A DNA stretch of 64,000 nt from Helicobacter sp. (lineage in GTDB: Bacteria > Campylobacterota > Campylobacteria > Campylobacterales > Helicobacteraceae): the NCBI RefSeq assembly GCF_022770205.1, contig NZ_JALEIK010000038.1:227816-291815 (forward strand), in the 5' to 3' direction. Under the pieces are notes generated by a model that saw only the letters and a program-made list of their open reading frames with translations, made no database searches and was not told the DNA's origin. Positions 8,759 to 18,444 of this stretch are shown here, piece after piece (position 1 is the first letter of the stretch; each line of letters opens with the position of its first letter). Both the position numbers and the translations under genes were made by a program.

Positions 8759-9757
8759 ATGATACAATTACAATCTCCTTATGATATGCATTTGCATTTA
8801 CGCGATGGAGATATGTTACAAAATGTAGCAAAATACACGGCTAAATACTTTAGCGGTGCGCTTGTTATGCCAAATTTAACACCACCTATTACTAGCATAG
8901 AACTTGCTTTAGGCTATAAAGAGAGAATCCAAAATGCTTGTGGGGATTGCGCCTTTAATCCCTTAATGTCGCTCTATCTTACAGAAGGGCTTGATAGAAG
9001 CGTGCTAGAGAAGGCTAAGGAAGTTGGAATCGTGTTTCTAAAACTTTATCCAAAGGGTGCTACAACAGGGAGTGAGAGTGGAGTGAGTGCTGTGTTAGAT
9101 AGGCAGGTGCTAGAGATTTTAGAAGTGGCAGAAAAGCTTGGATTTATCCTTAGCATTCACGGGGAGAGTAATGGCTTTTCGCTAGAGAGAGAAGTAGAGT
9201 TTCACCCTGTTTTTAGGGAGCTTGCAGAATCTTTTCCGCACTTAAAGATTATTTTTGAACATTTAAGCGATGCGCGCTCTGTTGCGCTTGTTGAAAAATA
9301 TGATAATCTTTTTGCCACACTAACTTTGCACCATATTGCGTTAAGTTTAGATGATGTGCTAGGTTGGGGGTTAAATCCGCATTATTTTTGCAAGCCGATT
9401 TTAAAAACACCAAGGGATAGGGATGCACTGCTTGAAGTGGCACTAAATGCGCATTGTAAATTCTCTTTTGGAAGTGATTCTGCACCACATTTAAAAGAAA
9501 ACAAAGAATGCTCTCAAGGGGCGGCGGGAATCTTTAGTGCGCCATTAGCACTCCTTGGGCTTGCGGAGTTGTTTGAAAAGTATAACAAGCTAGAAAATCT
9601 CCAAAGCTTTGTGAGTGATAATGCTAGGCGCATTTATGGTTTGCCAAAAACTGCAAAAATTGTAAAATTAATCAAAAAATCCACGCAGATTCCACAAGAA
9701 TTTGATGGAATTGTGCCGCTTTTTGCTGGCAAAACACTTTCTTGGAGCTATGTATAA
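8759..9757 (+). CDS. pyrC: Dihydroorotase (E. coli PyrC type)
   Basis: Forms dihydroorotate from carbamoyl-aspartate, the third step of pyrimidine synthesis; 332 aa. The zinc motif is intact: [11 protein letters not shown] (residues ~8-18). The metal-bridging Lys is in VFLKLYPKG (~99), further His in ILSIHGES (~133) and FEHLSD (~165), and the catalytic Asp in FGSDSAPH (~240). It therefore supplies the activity missing from the homologue at 3956-5206. It abuts the mutase gene and overlaps coaD by one base (TAATG). Confidence 0.95.
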   Translation: MIQLQSPYDMHLHLRDGDMLQNVAKYTAKYFSGALVMPNLTPPITSIELALGYKERIQNACGDCAFNPLMSLYLTEGLDRSVLEKAKEVGIVFLKLYPKGATTGSESGVSAVLDRQVLEILEVAEKLGFILSIHGESNGFSLEREVEFHPVFRELAESFPHLKIIFEHLSDARSVALVEKYDNLFATLTLHHIALSLDDVLGWGLNPHYFCKPILKTPRDRDALLEVALNAHCKFSFGSDSAPHLKENKECSQGAAGIFSAPLALLGLAELFEKYNKLENLQSFVSDNARRIYGLPKTAKIVKLIKKSTQIPQEFDGIVPLFAGKTLSWSYV

Positions 9758-10251
9758 TGGCAAAAATCGCCATTTATCCTGGAACTTTTGATCCTATTAC
9801 AAATGGGCATTTGGATATTATTGAGAGAGCCTGTAAGCTTTTTGATGGGCTAATTATTGCTGTGGCAAAATCTAGTGGTAAAAATCCTTTGTTTAGCCTA
9901 GAAGAGCGCGTGAAAATGGTCCATCTTGCCCTTATGGAATCGCAAAATATTGCTTTAAAAATTGATGTGTATCCTTTTGAAAATCTTATTGCAGAATTTG
10001 CTAAAGAAAAGAATGCAAAAATCCTTGTGCGTGGGCTTAGGGCGGTGAGTGATTTTGAATATGAATTGCAAATGGGATATGCAAACGCTTCGTTAAATAA
10101 AGAGCTTGAAACAATTTATTTAATGCCATCTTTGCAAAACGCCTTTATTAGCTCCACGGTGGTGCGTTCCATCCTTGCGCATAAGGGGGAGATTGCGCAT
10201 CTTGTGCCAAAGAGCGTGAAAGAGTATGTTATAAGTTTGGGTTTGGAGTAG
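9757..10251 (+). CDS. coaD: Phosphopantetheine adenylyltransferase
   Basis: The fourth step of coenzyme A synthesis, transferring AMP from ATP to 4'-phosphopantetheine; 164 aa. The nucleotidyltransferase motif is [12 protein letters not shown] (T/HxGH), with [12 protein letters not shown] and the C-terminal ISSTVVRS loop. ATG 9757 overlaps the pyrC TAA; an upstream in-frame ATG at 9742 would add five residues not typical of the family. Confidence 0.96.
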   Translation: MAKIAIYPGTFDPITNGHLDIIERACKLFDGLIIAVAKSSGKNPLFSLEERVKMVHLALMESQNIALKIDVYPFENLIAEFAKEKNAKILVRGLRAVSDFEYELQMGYANASLNKELETIYLMPSLQNAFISSTVVRSILAHKGEIAHLVPKSVKEYVISLGLE

Positions 10252-10256
10252 TTATC

Positions 10257-10823
10257 GTGTATATCGCATTAGAAGGGATTGATACAGCAGGAAAAAGCAC
10301 GCAAATTGCAAGGCTAAAAGAAGTATTGAAGGATGCGATTTTTACCTTTGAGCCCGGTGCTACACCGCTTGGAAAACGCATAAGAGAGATTTTATTAAAC
10401 ACTGAAGTCTTGAGTCTTAAAGCAGAAATGCTATTATTTTTAGCTGACAGGGCGGAGCATTTTGCAAGTGTGATTGCGCCAAATTTAGATAAACTCATTC
10501 TTAGCGATAGGAGTTTAATCTCTGGAATTGCGTATGCGAAGGATTTTGATTTTAAAATATTGGAATCTTTTAATGCCTTTGTAATGGAAAATATCCTGCC
10601 CAATAAAGCAATTTTACTAGAACTTGATAAGCAAACGCTAGAATATCGCCTAAATCAAAAGGGTAAAGATAGGATTGAGCAAAGGGGAATTACCTATCTT
10701 TTAGAATTACAAGAGAGATTAAAAGAAACAATGGAGTTTTTAAAGATAGAATCACTTGTGATTAATGCAAGCTTGCCACAAGATTCCATAACAAAGCAAA
10801 TTATGGAGTTTATCCAAAATTAA
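10257..10823 (+). CDS. tmk: Thymidylate kinase
   Basis: Phosphorylates dTMP to dTDP; 188 aa. P-loop EGIDTAGKST (~residues 5-14), the DR(S/Y) motif in LSDRSLISGIAYA (~83-95) and a LID region with RIEQRG. GTG 10257 is the start, as no ATG fits the conserved N-terminus MYIALEG. The stop overlaps the next ATG (TAATG). Confidence 0.95.
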   Translation: MYIALEGIDTAGKSTQIARLKEVLKDAIFTFEPGATPLGKRIREILLNTEVLSLKAEMLLFLADRAEHFASVIAPNLDKLILSDRSLISGIAYAKDFDFKILESFNAFVMENILPNKAILLELDKQTLEYRLNQKGKDRIEQRGITYLLELQERLKETMEFLKIESLVINASLPQDSITKQIMEFIQN

Positions 10824-11404
10824 TGCGTTGTTTATTGTGCGGAAAATTCTCATTGAAGAGTGTGTGTAGGGATTGCTATTTAGAGTTTATTATTGTTGCT
10901 CCTTTGGTTAGGGAAATGGGGGATTTTAGGGTTATAAGCTTTTTTGAGTATGCGAATATTGCGCCTCTTTTGTATGCTAAATATTCTAAGCTTGGTAATA
11001 GGATTTATTGTTTGCTAGCACAAGCTATTGTGCAGAGTTTAAAAAAACGGAATGTTAGCTTATATGGTGTGTGTGGAGTGGGAGTAGATGATAAGATTAG
11101 ACACGGCTATGCGCATAATGCGATTTTATTGCGCCATTTGAAGCAGCTAGGCTTGCAACCTCTCTATCAAACGCTACACGCTAGAAATCCTATAAGTTAT
11201 GCAGGGAAAGATTTAGCCTTTAGACAAAGGAATCCTAGGGATTTTATGATAAAGCGTGAGGTTAGGGATAAGAAAATTATTTTAGTAGATGATGTTATAA
11301 CAAGTGGTTTAACGCTTCAGCAAGCTAAGGAATGCTTAGAAACAAATGGTGCGCAAGTTTTGCACGCATTTGTCCTTGCAGATGCTAGCACAAAGGGATT
11401 ATAA
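10823..11404 (+). CDS. ComF-family phosphoribosyltransferase-like protein
   Basis: 193 aa with an N-terminal Cys4 zinc site (CLLCG...CRDC, residues 3-19) and a C-terminal phosphoribosyltransferase core with the PRPP loop IILVDDVITSGLT (~150-162). ComF/ComFC proteins act in natural transformation in several bacteria by a mechanism not well defined. It is translationally coupled to tmk by a one-base overlap and converges with metE, overlapping its stop by 6 bases. Confidence 0.88.
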   Translation: MRCLLCGKFSLKSVCRDCYLEFIIVAPLVREMGDFRVISFFEYANIAPLLYAKYSKLGNRIYCLLAQAIVQSLKKRNVSLYGVCGVGVDDKIRHGYAHNAILLRHLKQLGLQPLYQTLHARNPISYAGKDLAFRQRNPRDFMIKREVRDKKIILVDDVITSGLTLQQAKECLETNGAQVLHAFVLADASTKGL

Positions 11405-13657
11405 ATCCTTTAGAATCTCTTTTGTTGCCTCTACCATATTTTTTAGACTTGGCTTAACTTCTTCGTATTTGCGTGTTTTTAATCCGCAATCTGGGTTAAT
11501 CCATACTTGCTCTTTGGGTAAGACTTCTAAGATTGCTTGAATTTGTTCTTTTATCTCTGCAACGCTTGGGATTCTAGGGCTGTGAATATCATAAACGCCT
11601 GGTCCTATTTGCTTATCATAGCCCACTTGCTGGAAGATGTGTAAGAGTTTGTTACCATTGCGCGCAGTTTCAATGGTGATGACATCAGCGTCCATTGCTT
11701 CAATGGTTTTAATAATATCATTAAATGCGCTATAACACATATGTGTGTGGATTTGTGTTTGTGGCAAGGCTAGGGAAGTGGCAAGCCTAAAGCAATATAA
11801 CGCCCACTGCTCGTATTCTTTAATGTTTTCCTTGCGTAAAGGATAGCCCTCTTTAAATGCTGCTTCATCAACTTGAATAATGCGGATTCCAGCGTTTTGT
11901 AAGTCGTTAATCTCATCAGCAATCCCTAGTGCGATTTGCTTGCACACGCTACTTCTTGGAATATCATCGCGCACAAAACTCCAATTTAGAATCGTAACAG
12001 GTCCTGTTAGCATTCCTTTCATAATTTTTTGCGTAAGACTCTGCGCATAAACGCTCCATTGAATTGTCATTGGCTGTAACCTTGCAACATCGCCAAAAAT
12101 GATGGGGGGCTTCACGCAGCGGCTACCATAGCTTTGCACCCATCCATTTTGACTAAAGACAAATCCGCTTAATTGCTCACCAAAATACTCCACCATATCA
12201 TTGCGTTCAGGTTCTCCGTGGACTAGCACATCAAGCCCTATTTCTTCTTGGAATCGCACGCAATCTTTAATGTAGTTTTGGATATGCTCTGTGTAGGCTT
12301 CTTCTGCGATTTTACCGCTTTTATACTCTTTTCTTGTGTTTCTTAGCTCTTTGGTTTGTGGGAAAGAGCCAATTGTTGTGGTAGGGAGCAAGGGGAGATT
12401 GAAGTGTTGTTGTTGGATTTTGATTCTGTCTTTAAAGCTTGGTGTGCGTTTTGCTTCTTGTGTTGCATTTGCGCGTGCTTGGACTTCTTGATTGTGGATT
12501 TTTAAAGAGTTTTTGCGCACTTGATTGAGCGCAATGTAACGCTCCCATTGTGTTTTGTGGTTTTGGATTCCATCTTTTAAGACATTGTTTAAAAGTTTAA
12601 GCTCTTCAATTTTTTCTACGCTAAAAGATAGCCAAGAGAGAATCTCGCTATCCATTTTAGATTCCGTATTTTTAGAATAAGGCGTGTGGAGTAGGGAACA
12701 AGAAGTTGTAAGCGTGAGTTTATTTTGTGGAATCTTTTTTGTGATGTTTTGGATTAATGTTAGTTTCTCTTCTAAATTTGCAATCCAAATGTTTCTTCCA
12801 TCAATAATTCCTGCAAACAAAACTTTGCCGCTTTTTGCAAGTGTATCTAAACTTGCTAAATTTTTATTTCCATAGACAAAATCTAGCCCGATTCCATAAA
12901 TGTCTGTTTTTACAAGAATTTCTGTTAATTCGCAACTCTGTTCAAAAAATGTGCTAACAATGGTTTTAACACCTTTTTTTACGATTGTATTGTAGAAGTC
13001 TTGGATTGTTTCTGTATTGCTATAAAGAGATTCTGCTTCTAAGCCTTTTGCAAAAATTGGCTCACTAAATTCGATAAGGATTCCATTTCCCAATGTGCCA
13101 ACAAGTGCATCTATGAGTTCTAAATAAGCGGTTTGCACTTGTTTGAAAATTTCTTTTGCATCTCCGTTTGTAATGTGGCTGAGGGCAAAAAATGTAAAAA
13201 ATCCTATCAGGGCAATTTTTGGTGTGTAGCCTAATTGCACAGCTTCTTTGTATTGTTTGATGATAAAATCAGTATTCAATATGTATTTGTTATTTTTATC
13301 AAGTTCAGGGACAACGAAGTGGTAATTTGTGTTAAACCATTTTGTCATTGCGCAAGCAACACCATTTTTATGTCCTCTAGCCATCGCAAAATAGAGTTCT
13401 AAGCCTTCTAAATTTTGGAATCTTTGTGGTTTAATGCCTAGTGCGTAAGCTAAATCTAGCATATTATCATAATAGCTAAAGTCATTCACGCAGACATAAT
13501 CTAAATCTTTTTGCACTTCCCAGTGTTTTTTGCGCAAAGTCTGTGCTAGGGATTCTAACTCTTTAAGGCTAGATTCTTTTGCCCAGTAGCTTTCTAGTGC
13601 AAACTTCAATTCTCTGTGCTCTCCGATGCGTGGAAATCCTAAAATGCTGATACTCAT
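11399..13657 (-). CDS. metE: Cobalamin-independent methionine synthase
   Basis: Transfers methyl from 5-methyltetrahydropteroyl-glutamate to homocysteine; 752 aa, normal length. N-terminal half: LGFPRIGEHRELK. Catalytic half: TIGSFPQT (~428), EPERNDMVEYFGEQ (~475), zinc ligands in HTHMCYS (~632) and NPDCGLKTR (~717). ATG 13657 follows AAAGGAGAATA; the longer frame to 13687 would begin upstream of the likely transcription start (-10 at 13689-13694). Its end overlaps comF tail to tail. Confidence 0.97.
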   Translation of the reverse strand: MSISILGFPRIGEHRELKFALESYWAKESSLKELESLAQTLRKKHWEVQKDLDYVCVNDFSYYDNMLDLAYALGIKPQRFQNLEGLELYFAMARGHKNGVACAMTKWFNTNYHFVVPELDKNNKYILNTDFIIKQYKEAVQLGYTPKIALIGFFTFFALSHITNGDAKEIFKQVQTAYLELIDALVGTLGNGILIEFSEPIFAKGLEAESLYSNTETIQDFYNTIVKKGVKTIVSTFFEQSCELTEILVKTDIYGIGLDFVYGNKNLASLDTLAKSGKVLFAGIIDGRNIWIANLEEKLTLIQNITKKIPQNKLTLTTSCSLLHTPYSKNTESKMDSEILSWLSFSVEKIEELKLLNNVLKDGIQNHKTQWERYIALNQVRKNSLKIHNQEVQARANATQEAKRTPSFKDRIKIQQQHFNLPLLPTTTIGSFPQTKELRNTRKEYKSGKIAEEAYTEHIQNYIKDCVRFQEEIGLDVLVHGEPERNDMVEYFGEQLSGFVFSQNGWVQSYGSRCVKPPIIFGDVARLQPMTIQWSVYAQSLTQKIMKGMLTGPVTILNWSFVRDDIPRSSVCKQIALGIADEINDLQNAGIRIIQVDEAAFKEGYPLRKENIKEYEQWALYCFRLATSLALPQTQIHTHMCYSAFNDIIKTIEAMDADVITIETARNGNKLLHIFQQVGYDKQIGPGVYDIHSPRIPSVAEIKEQIQAILEVLPKEQVWINPDCGLKTRKYEEVKPSLKNMVEATKEILKDL

Positions 13658-13688
13658 TATTCTCCTTTGTGAAAAATTACATTGCAAA

Positions 13689-13694
13689 ATTATA
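13689..13694 (-). promoter_or_regulatory. Probable metE -10 box (TATAAT, extended TG)
   Basis: The minus strand reads TGATATAAT, an extended -10 element, about 32 bases upstream of the metE ATG. This fits a short leader and excludes the longer open frame as the start. Confidence 0.55.
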
Positions 13695-13709
13695 TCACAA
13701 AAAATTAAA

Positions 13710-13724
13710 AATACACAATGTATT
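13710..13724. promoter_or_regulatory. 15-bp inverted repeat near the metE -35 region
   Basis: AATACA-CAA-TGTATT, with 6-bp perfect arms. It begins 16 bases upstream of the metE -10, overlapping the expected -35. It could be an operator controlling metE; no regulator is encoded nearby. Short AT-rich palindromes also arise by chance. Confidence 0.3.
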
Positions 13725-13789
13725 AAGATAATTTATAAAGATTTTTACTTATTGTGCGTGATTTAAACTCAAATTGAATAAAAAGTAGA

Positions 13790-13795
13790 TAGAAT
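13790..13795 (+). promoter_or_regulatory. Possible -10 box for rplI operon (TAGAAT)
   Basis: TAGAAT about 43 bases before the rplI start in the divergent metE/rplI spacer. It is a plausible sigma-70 -10 for rplI-hslV-hslU-era-csd6, without a clear -35, as is usual in Helicobacter. Confidence 0.3.
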
Positions 13796-13837
13796 CCGCA
13801 TTTTGTTATTGAGATTTGTGAATATTTTGGAGAGATG

Positions 13838-14284
13838 ATGAAAGTTTTATTGCTACAAGATGTCAAAGGTTTAGGCAAAAAGGGCGACATTTGTGAAGTT
13901 AAAGACGGCTATGGAAAAAATTTTTTAATCGCAAAAGGATTGGCGGATTTTGCGACAAATGCTGTGATTAACCGCTACAAAGCGGAGCAAAAAAAGATTG
14001 CTGAGTTAGCGGCTGAAGAAAAAGCACTAATGGAAATGGCAGCAAAAAAGATTGAAGAAGTTACTCTAAAAATTGTGCAGCAAGTGGGTGCAAATGGCTC
14101 TTTATATGGCGCAATTACTAAAGAGGATATTGCAGAGACTTTAGCAAAAGAGCATCGCATAGAGATTGATAAAAAAACCATTGCACTGAAAAATCCTATT
14201 AAATCCACAGGCATTTATGAAGTGGAAATTAAGCTAGGACACGGAATCTATGCAACTTTAAAAGTGGATGTGGAGGCGCAATAA
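13838..14284 (+). CDS. rplI: 50S ribosomal protein L9
   Basis: Binds 23S rRNA in the large subunit; 148 aa. N-terminal signature [23 protein letters not shown], followed by a long connecting helix rich in Lys/Glu/Ala and a C-terminal domain ending TLKVDVEAQ. Two ATGs are adjacent (13835, 13838); the second is better spaced from TGGAGAG. First of five genes (rplI-hslV-hslU-era-csd6) in one direction. Confidence 0.96.
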   Translation: MKVLLLQDVKGLGKKGDICEVKDGYGKNFLIAKGLADFATNAVINRYKAEQKKIAELAAEEKALMEMAAKKIEEVTLKIVQQVGANGSLYGAITKEDIAETLAKEHRIEIDKKTIALKNPIKSTGIYEVEIKLGHGIYATLKVDVEAQ

Positions 14285-14817
14285 TGTTTCACGCAACAAC
14301 GATTTTAGCTTATAAGAGTGAAAAGGGTGCAGTCATTGGTGGTGATGGGCAAGTTACTTTTGGAAATTGTGTGTTTAAGGGTAATGCGACAAAAATCCGC
14401 ACACTCTACCACGGCAAAGTCTTAAGTGGATTTGCAGGAAGCACGGCAGATGCGTTTAGTCTTTTTGATATGTTTGAGAGGATTTTGGAAAATAAAAAAG
14501 GGGATTTATTAAAGTCTGTGATGGAGTTTTCTAAGGAGTGGCGTAAGGATAAGTATTTAAGGCGATTAGAAGCGATGATGATAGTGCTTGATAGGGAGCA
14601 TATTTTTATTTTAAGCGGCACAGGTGATGTGGTAGAACCAGAAGATGGGAAGATTGCTGCTATTGGAAGTGGTGGGAATTATGCGCTCTCAGCGGCAAGA
14701 GCAATGGATAGATTTGGCAGTAATTTAGAGCCAAAAGATTTAGTGCTAGAATCTTTAAAAATTGCCGGAGAGCTTTGCATTTACACAAACCAAAATATTA
14801 AAATTTTAGAACTTTAG
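14284..14817 (+). CDS. hslV: ATP-dependent protease peptidase subunit HslV
   Basis: The peptidase ring of the HslUV (ClpQY) protease; 177 aa. The catalytic threonine follows a short pro-sequence ([12 protein letters not shown]). [10 protein letters not shown] and the C-terminal ALSAARA region match the family. The start overlaps the rplI stop (TAATG) and the ATPase partner follows after 8 bases. Confidence 0.96.
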   Translation: MFHATTILAYKSEKGAVIGGDGQVTFGNCVFKGNATKIRTLYHGKVLSGFAGSTADAFSLFDMFERILENKKGDLLKSVMEFSKEWRKDKYLRRLEAMMIVLDREHIFILSGTGDVVEPEDGKIAAIGSGGNYALSAARAMDRFGSNLEPKDLVLESLKIAGELCIYTNQNIKILEL

Positions 14818-14825
14818 GAAAGAAT

Positions 14826-16166
14826 GTGGAAAAACTATTTGCAATGACACCAAAAGAGATTGTAAGTTATTTAGACGAATATATTGTTGGACAAAAGGAT
14901 GCTAAAAGGATTGTAGCAATTGCTTTGCGCAATCGTTATCGCAGATTGCAGTTGCCCAAAGAAATTCAAGATGAGGTGGTGCCAAAAAATATTTTAATGA
15001 TTGGCTCAACAGGCGTTGGAAAAACGGAAATTGCAAGAAGAATGGCAAAGATTATGGGGCTACCTTTTGTTAAGGTTGAAGCTAGCAAATATACAGAAGT
15101 GGGCTTTGTAGGGAGAGATGTGGAATCTATGGTTAGGGATTTAGTAGTGGCTTCTATTAATTTAGTCAAAGAGGAGCATAGAAGTAAAAGCACGCAAGAT
15201 ATTGAAAAATATGTGTTAGATAAAATCATAGAAAAGTTGATTCCACCTTTGCCAAAGGGTGCAAGTGAGCAGAAAATTGAAGAATATGAAAAGGCAGCAA
15301 GCAAAATGCGCCAAAAGGTGCTAAATGGCGAAATGGATCATTTAAAAATTGAAGTGGAAGTGCCAAAAAAAACCTTTGAAATTGAAGATGGAAATATGCC
15401 AGCGGAGTTTGCAAAGGTGCAAGAAACCATCGCAAAAGTCTTCATTGCCTCCCCAAAAGATAGTCCTAAGAAAGAAGTAACGATTAAAGAGGCTAAAGAG
15501 CTTTTAAAGATTGAAGCAAGTGAGGCGTTGTTAGACTTAGATGCAATTAAGCACGAAGGCTTAAAGCGCGCTGAGAGTAGCGGAATCATTTTTATTGATG
15601 AGATTGATAAGGTAGCAGTTAGTGGCAATGGAGGGCAGCGTCAAGACCCTAGCAAAGAGGGCGTGCAAAGGGATTTGCTACCCATTGTGGAAGGCAGTGT
15701 GGTCAATACAAAATACGGCAGCATTAAGACAGACCATATTTTATTTATCGCAGCAGGTGCATTTAGCCTAAGCAAACCTAGTGATTTAATTGCCGAGTTG
15801 CAAGGAAGATTCCCCTTGCGTGTGGAGCTTGATAGTTTAGATGAAGAGGCATTGTATAAGATTCTAACCCAAACTAAAAATTCCATTTTGCGCCAATATG
15901 AAGCATTACTTGGCGTTGAAGATGTGCGCTTATCCTTTAGCGAGGGAGCAATTCGTGCCTTAGCGCATTATTCGCAAATGGCAAATGAAAAGACAGAGGA
16001 TATAGGAGCTAGGCGTTTGCACACGGTTGTGGAGCAAGTGATTGAAGAGATTAGCTTTGAAGCGGAGAATTATAAGGGCAAGGATGTGGAAATCACAGAG
16101 GCACTTGTGAAGGAAAAGTTGGAATCCTTAGTGGCGGATGCTGACATTGCGCGTTATATTTTATAG
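14826..16166 (+). CDS. hslU: ATPase subunit HslU of the HslUV protease
   Basis: The AAA+ unfoldase feeding HslV; 446 aa. Walker A GSTGVGKTE (~residues 59-67), GFVGRDVESMVRDL pore region (~95), a coiled I-domain (~130-240), Walker B IIFIDEID (~255), sensor/arginine region and C-terminal ADADIARYIL for docking to HslV. GTG 14826 is used, with AGGAAAG upstream. No ATG gives the conserved N-terminus. Confidence 0.97.
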   Translation: MEKLFAMTPKEIVSYLDEYIVGQKDAKRIVAIALRNRYRRLQLPKEIQDEVVPKNILMIGSTGVGKTEIARRMAKIMGLPFVKVEASKYTEVGFVGRDVESMVRDLVVASINLVKEEHRSKSTQDIEKYVLDKIIEKLIPPLPKGASEQKIEEYEKAASKMRQKVLNGEMDHLKIEVEVPKKTFEIEDGNMPAEFAKVQETIAKVFIASPKDSPKKEVTIKEAKELLKIEASEALLDLDAIKHEGLKRAESSGIIFIDEIDKVAVSGNGGQRQDPSKEGVQRDLLPIVEGSVVNTKYGSIKTDHILFIAAGAFSLSKPSDLIAELQGRFPLRVELDSLDEEALYKILTQTKNSILRQYEALLGVEDVRLSFSEGAIRALAHYSQMANEKTEDIGARRLHTVVEQVIEEISFEAENYKGKDVEITEALVKEKLESLVADADIARYIL

Positions 16167-16174
16167 GTAAAGAT

Positions 16175-17062
16175 TTGGACAAGAAGGCTGGATTTGTTGC
16201 GGTTTTAGGGCGTCCAAATGCTGGAAAAAGCACCTTTTTAAACACGCTTTTAGGGCAAAAGCTAGCCCTTGTTTCGCACAAAGCAAATGCAACGCGTAAA
16301 AGAATGAATGTTATCTTAATGGAAGGTGAAACACAAATCGTCTTTGTGGATACTCCGGGCATTCACAGACAAGAGAAATTACTCAATCAATATATGCTAA
16401 AAGAAGCAATGCAAGCCTTGCAAGATTGCGATGTGTTGCTGTTTTTAGCACCTGTAACGGATGCAGTAAGTTTTTATGAAGAGTTTTTAGAAATGGCGCA
16501 AGATAAAACACACATTTTGCTTTTAACCAAAATAGATTCCGTCTCTAAGGAAATGCTGTTTGAAGCAATGCGTAAATATGAGAAGTTTAAGGATTATTAT
16601 GAAGCCTTAATTCCTGTTTCTATTAAGGATTTAGGAAGCTTAAAGCGTGTGGTTGAAGTGCTCTCTCAGCTTATGCCACAAAGCCCCTATTATTATTATG
16701 ATCCTGAGATTTTGAGTCCAAACACAACAAAAGAGATTGCAAAAGAGTTAATCCGTGAGGCTGTGTTTGAAAATCTAAGCGAGGAGTTGCCCTATGAAAG
16801 CGATGTGCAAATCACGCAGTATAGAGAAAAGCCAAATTTGCATTCCATTAAAGCGACAATTGTTGTGCATAAAGAGAGTCAAAAGGGAATGGTAATAGGC
16901 AAGGGTGGTGCGACTTTAAAGCGCATTGGTAAGGAAGCAAGAGTGAGTATTGAAAACTTTGTGCGTCAAAAGGTTTTTTTAGAACTTTTTGTAAAAGTTA
17001 TGCCAAGTTGGAGTAAAGAGCGTGAAAACCTTAAGAAAATGGGGTATAATTTTGAAAATTAA
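16175..17062 (+). CDS. era: GTPase Era
   Basis: A ribosome-assembly GTPase that binds 16S rRNA; 295 aa. G1 GRPNAGKST (~12), G3 DTPG (~59), G4 TKID (~122), and a C-terminal KH domain with GMVIGKGGATLKRIG (~232-246). TTG 16175 is the start, 8 bases after hslU, with AGGTAAAG ahead. Csd6 follows 13 bases after the stop. Confidence 0.95.
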   Translation: MDKKAGFVAVLGRPNAGKSTFLNTLLGQKLALVSHKANATRKRMNVILMEGETQIVFVDTPGIHRQEKLLNQYMLKEAMQALQDCDVLLFLAPVTDAVSFYEEFLEMAQDKTHILLLTKIDSVSKEMLFEAMRKYEKFKDYYEALIPVSIKDLGSLKRVVEVLSQLMPQSPYYYYDPEILSPNTTKEIAKELIREAVFENLSEELPYESDVQITQYREKPNLHSIKATIVVHKESQKGMVIGKGGATLKRIGKEARVSIENFVRQKVFLELFVKVMPSWSKERENLKKMGYNFEN

Positions 17063-17075
17063 AATAAGGAAATGT

Positions 17076-18050
17076 ATGAATATTTTTAAAGTTGTTAGTT
17101 TGTGTTTAGTTTTGAGTTTTGCAAATGCAAGCGATTTAGAATGGGTGGAGCTTTATAAAAAAGGCGGCGTAAGTGCCATTGAGCAAAAAATAGATTCTAT
17201 GATGCAAACGCGCGATTTTTGGGATGCGGCATTAAAGACACAAGACACGCGTTTTGGATATTATGAGGAGCTAGAATATCTTTTTATAGCAACTAAAGAT
17301 GCGCCAACTCTAAGGCTTTATGCCCTAAATGATGGCAAATGGGATGAAAGATTAAATGTGGAGAGTATAGTTGGTTCAAAGGGTGGGCATAAAGAAAAAG
17401 AGGGAGATTTAGCAACTCCTATTGGCGTTTATGCTCTAAATGCGCGTTTGGTTAATTTGGATCAATTTTACGGACCGCTTGCATTTACTACAAATTATCC
17501 AAATCTTTATGATCGCTTACAAAAGCGCACGGGATATGGAATCTGGATTCACGGAATGCCTTTAGATGGGAATCGTGAAGATCTTAATACGCGTGGCTGC
17601 ATTGCCATTGAAAACGATAAGTTAAGAAATGTAGATGCAATAGTGGATTATAGGAAGTCTTTATTGATCACTTATGAAAAAGGTGTCAAGGAAGTCAAAA
17701 AAGAAGATTTAGGCATTCTGTTAGCAGATTTATATGTATGGAGAGATGCTTGGAAAGAGAGCAATGCGGATAAATATTTGGAATTTTATAGTAAAGATTT
17801 TATCCGTTTTGATGGAATGCGATACGATGAGTTTGAGAAAAATAAACGCAGAATCTTTTCTAAAAAGGAAACAAAAGAAATTCTGTTCTCTAAAATTAAT
17901 ATCTCCCCTTATCCCAATGATGCAAATAAGGATTTATTTAGAATCTCTTTTTATGAAGATTACAAAGCTCCAAGTTATAAATTCAGTGGCGCAAAGGAAC
18001 TTTATGTGGAGTTGAAAGATTCTAAAATGCAAATTCTAGCAGAGAGATAA
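17076..18050 (+). CDS. csd6: Periplasmic L,D-carboxypeptidase, Csd6-like
   Basis: 324 aa. It trims tetrapeptide to tripeptide stems in peptidoglycan, a step needed for helical cell shape in H. pylori (Csd6) and C. jejuni (Pgp2). It has a signal peptide (MNIFKVVSLCLVLSFANA), then a YkuD domain with IHGMPLDGN and the catalytic TRGCIAI (~residues 165-185), then an NTF2-like domain to the end. The start is ATG 17076 after AAGGAAATGT; the longer frame to 17022 overlaps era and masks the signal peptide. Its place after era matches the H. pylori order. Confidence 0.93.
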   Translation: MNIFKVVSLCLVLSFANASDLEWVELYKKGGVSAIEQKIDSMMQTRDFWDAALKTQDTRFGYYEELEYLFIATKDAPTLRLYALNDGKWDERLNVESIVGSKGGHKEKEGDLATPIGVYALNARLVNLDQFYGPLAFTTNYPNLYDRLQKRTGYGIWIHGMPLDGNREDLNTRGCIAIENDKLRNVDAIVDYRKSLLITYEKGVKEVKKEDLGILLADLYVWRDAWKESNADKYLEFYSKDFIRFDGMRYDEFEKNKRRIFSKKETKEILFSKINISPYPNDANKDLFRISFYEDYKAPSYKFSGAKELYVELKDSKMQILAER

Positions 18051-18057
18051 TCTTTGC

Positions 18058-18444
18058 TTAGAATTTAATGTATTTTAGTGCATCTTTTGCACTTTGGCAA
18101 TTCCTATCCATTTTGCACACCTTTATACCTCTTTCATTAAAGACTTTTGCTGTATTTTGACAAGCCTTTTTAACAAGCACTACGGCGCAATCGTGGATAA
18201 TCTCACCTAGCACATTGTGTTCATTTTTATGCGCGATTTGCTCTTCTTCGCTCATTTGCTCATCTTTATGTGCGCAACCCCTATTAGCATTTTCATCGCC
18301 GCGTGGGTTTTTGCGCAATTCAATGTAATCAATTTTTTTAAACATTCCGTTTCCACTTTGTTCAAAAATGGCAAAAAATGGAGTGTGTCCGGTGTTGTTA
18401 AACACTTTTAAGCTTTCATCAAAAACAGGGATTGCAATTTTCAT
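18058..18444 (-). CDS. NifX/NifB dinitrogenase-cofactor-domain protein
   Basis: 128 aa, a stand-alone domain related to proteins that bind iron-molybdenum cofactor precursors. MKIAIPVFDESLKVFNNTGHTPFFAIFE is the typical start, and ILG-like HDCAVVLVKKACQNTA is the core. It carries seven Cys/His-rich positions in the middle (RGCAHKDEQ), possibly for a metal. No nif genes are present, so nitrogen fixation is not implied; function unknown. It overlaps the upstream gene by 4 bases (ATGA) and is the last of a minus-strand run from fbp. Confidence 0.75.
   Translation of the reverse strand: MKIAIPVFDESLKVFNNTGHTPFFAIFEQSGNGMFKKIDYIELRKNPRGDENANRGCAHKDEQMSEEEQIAHKNEHNVLGEIIHDCAVVLVKKACQNTAKVFNERGIKVCKMDRNCQSAKDALKYIKF

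Noticed and set aside
18058-18444. Evidence for nitrogen fixation from the NifX-like gene
   Set aside because: It is a single stand-alone domain without other nif genes; such proteins occur widely in non-fixers.
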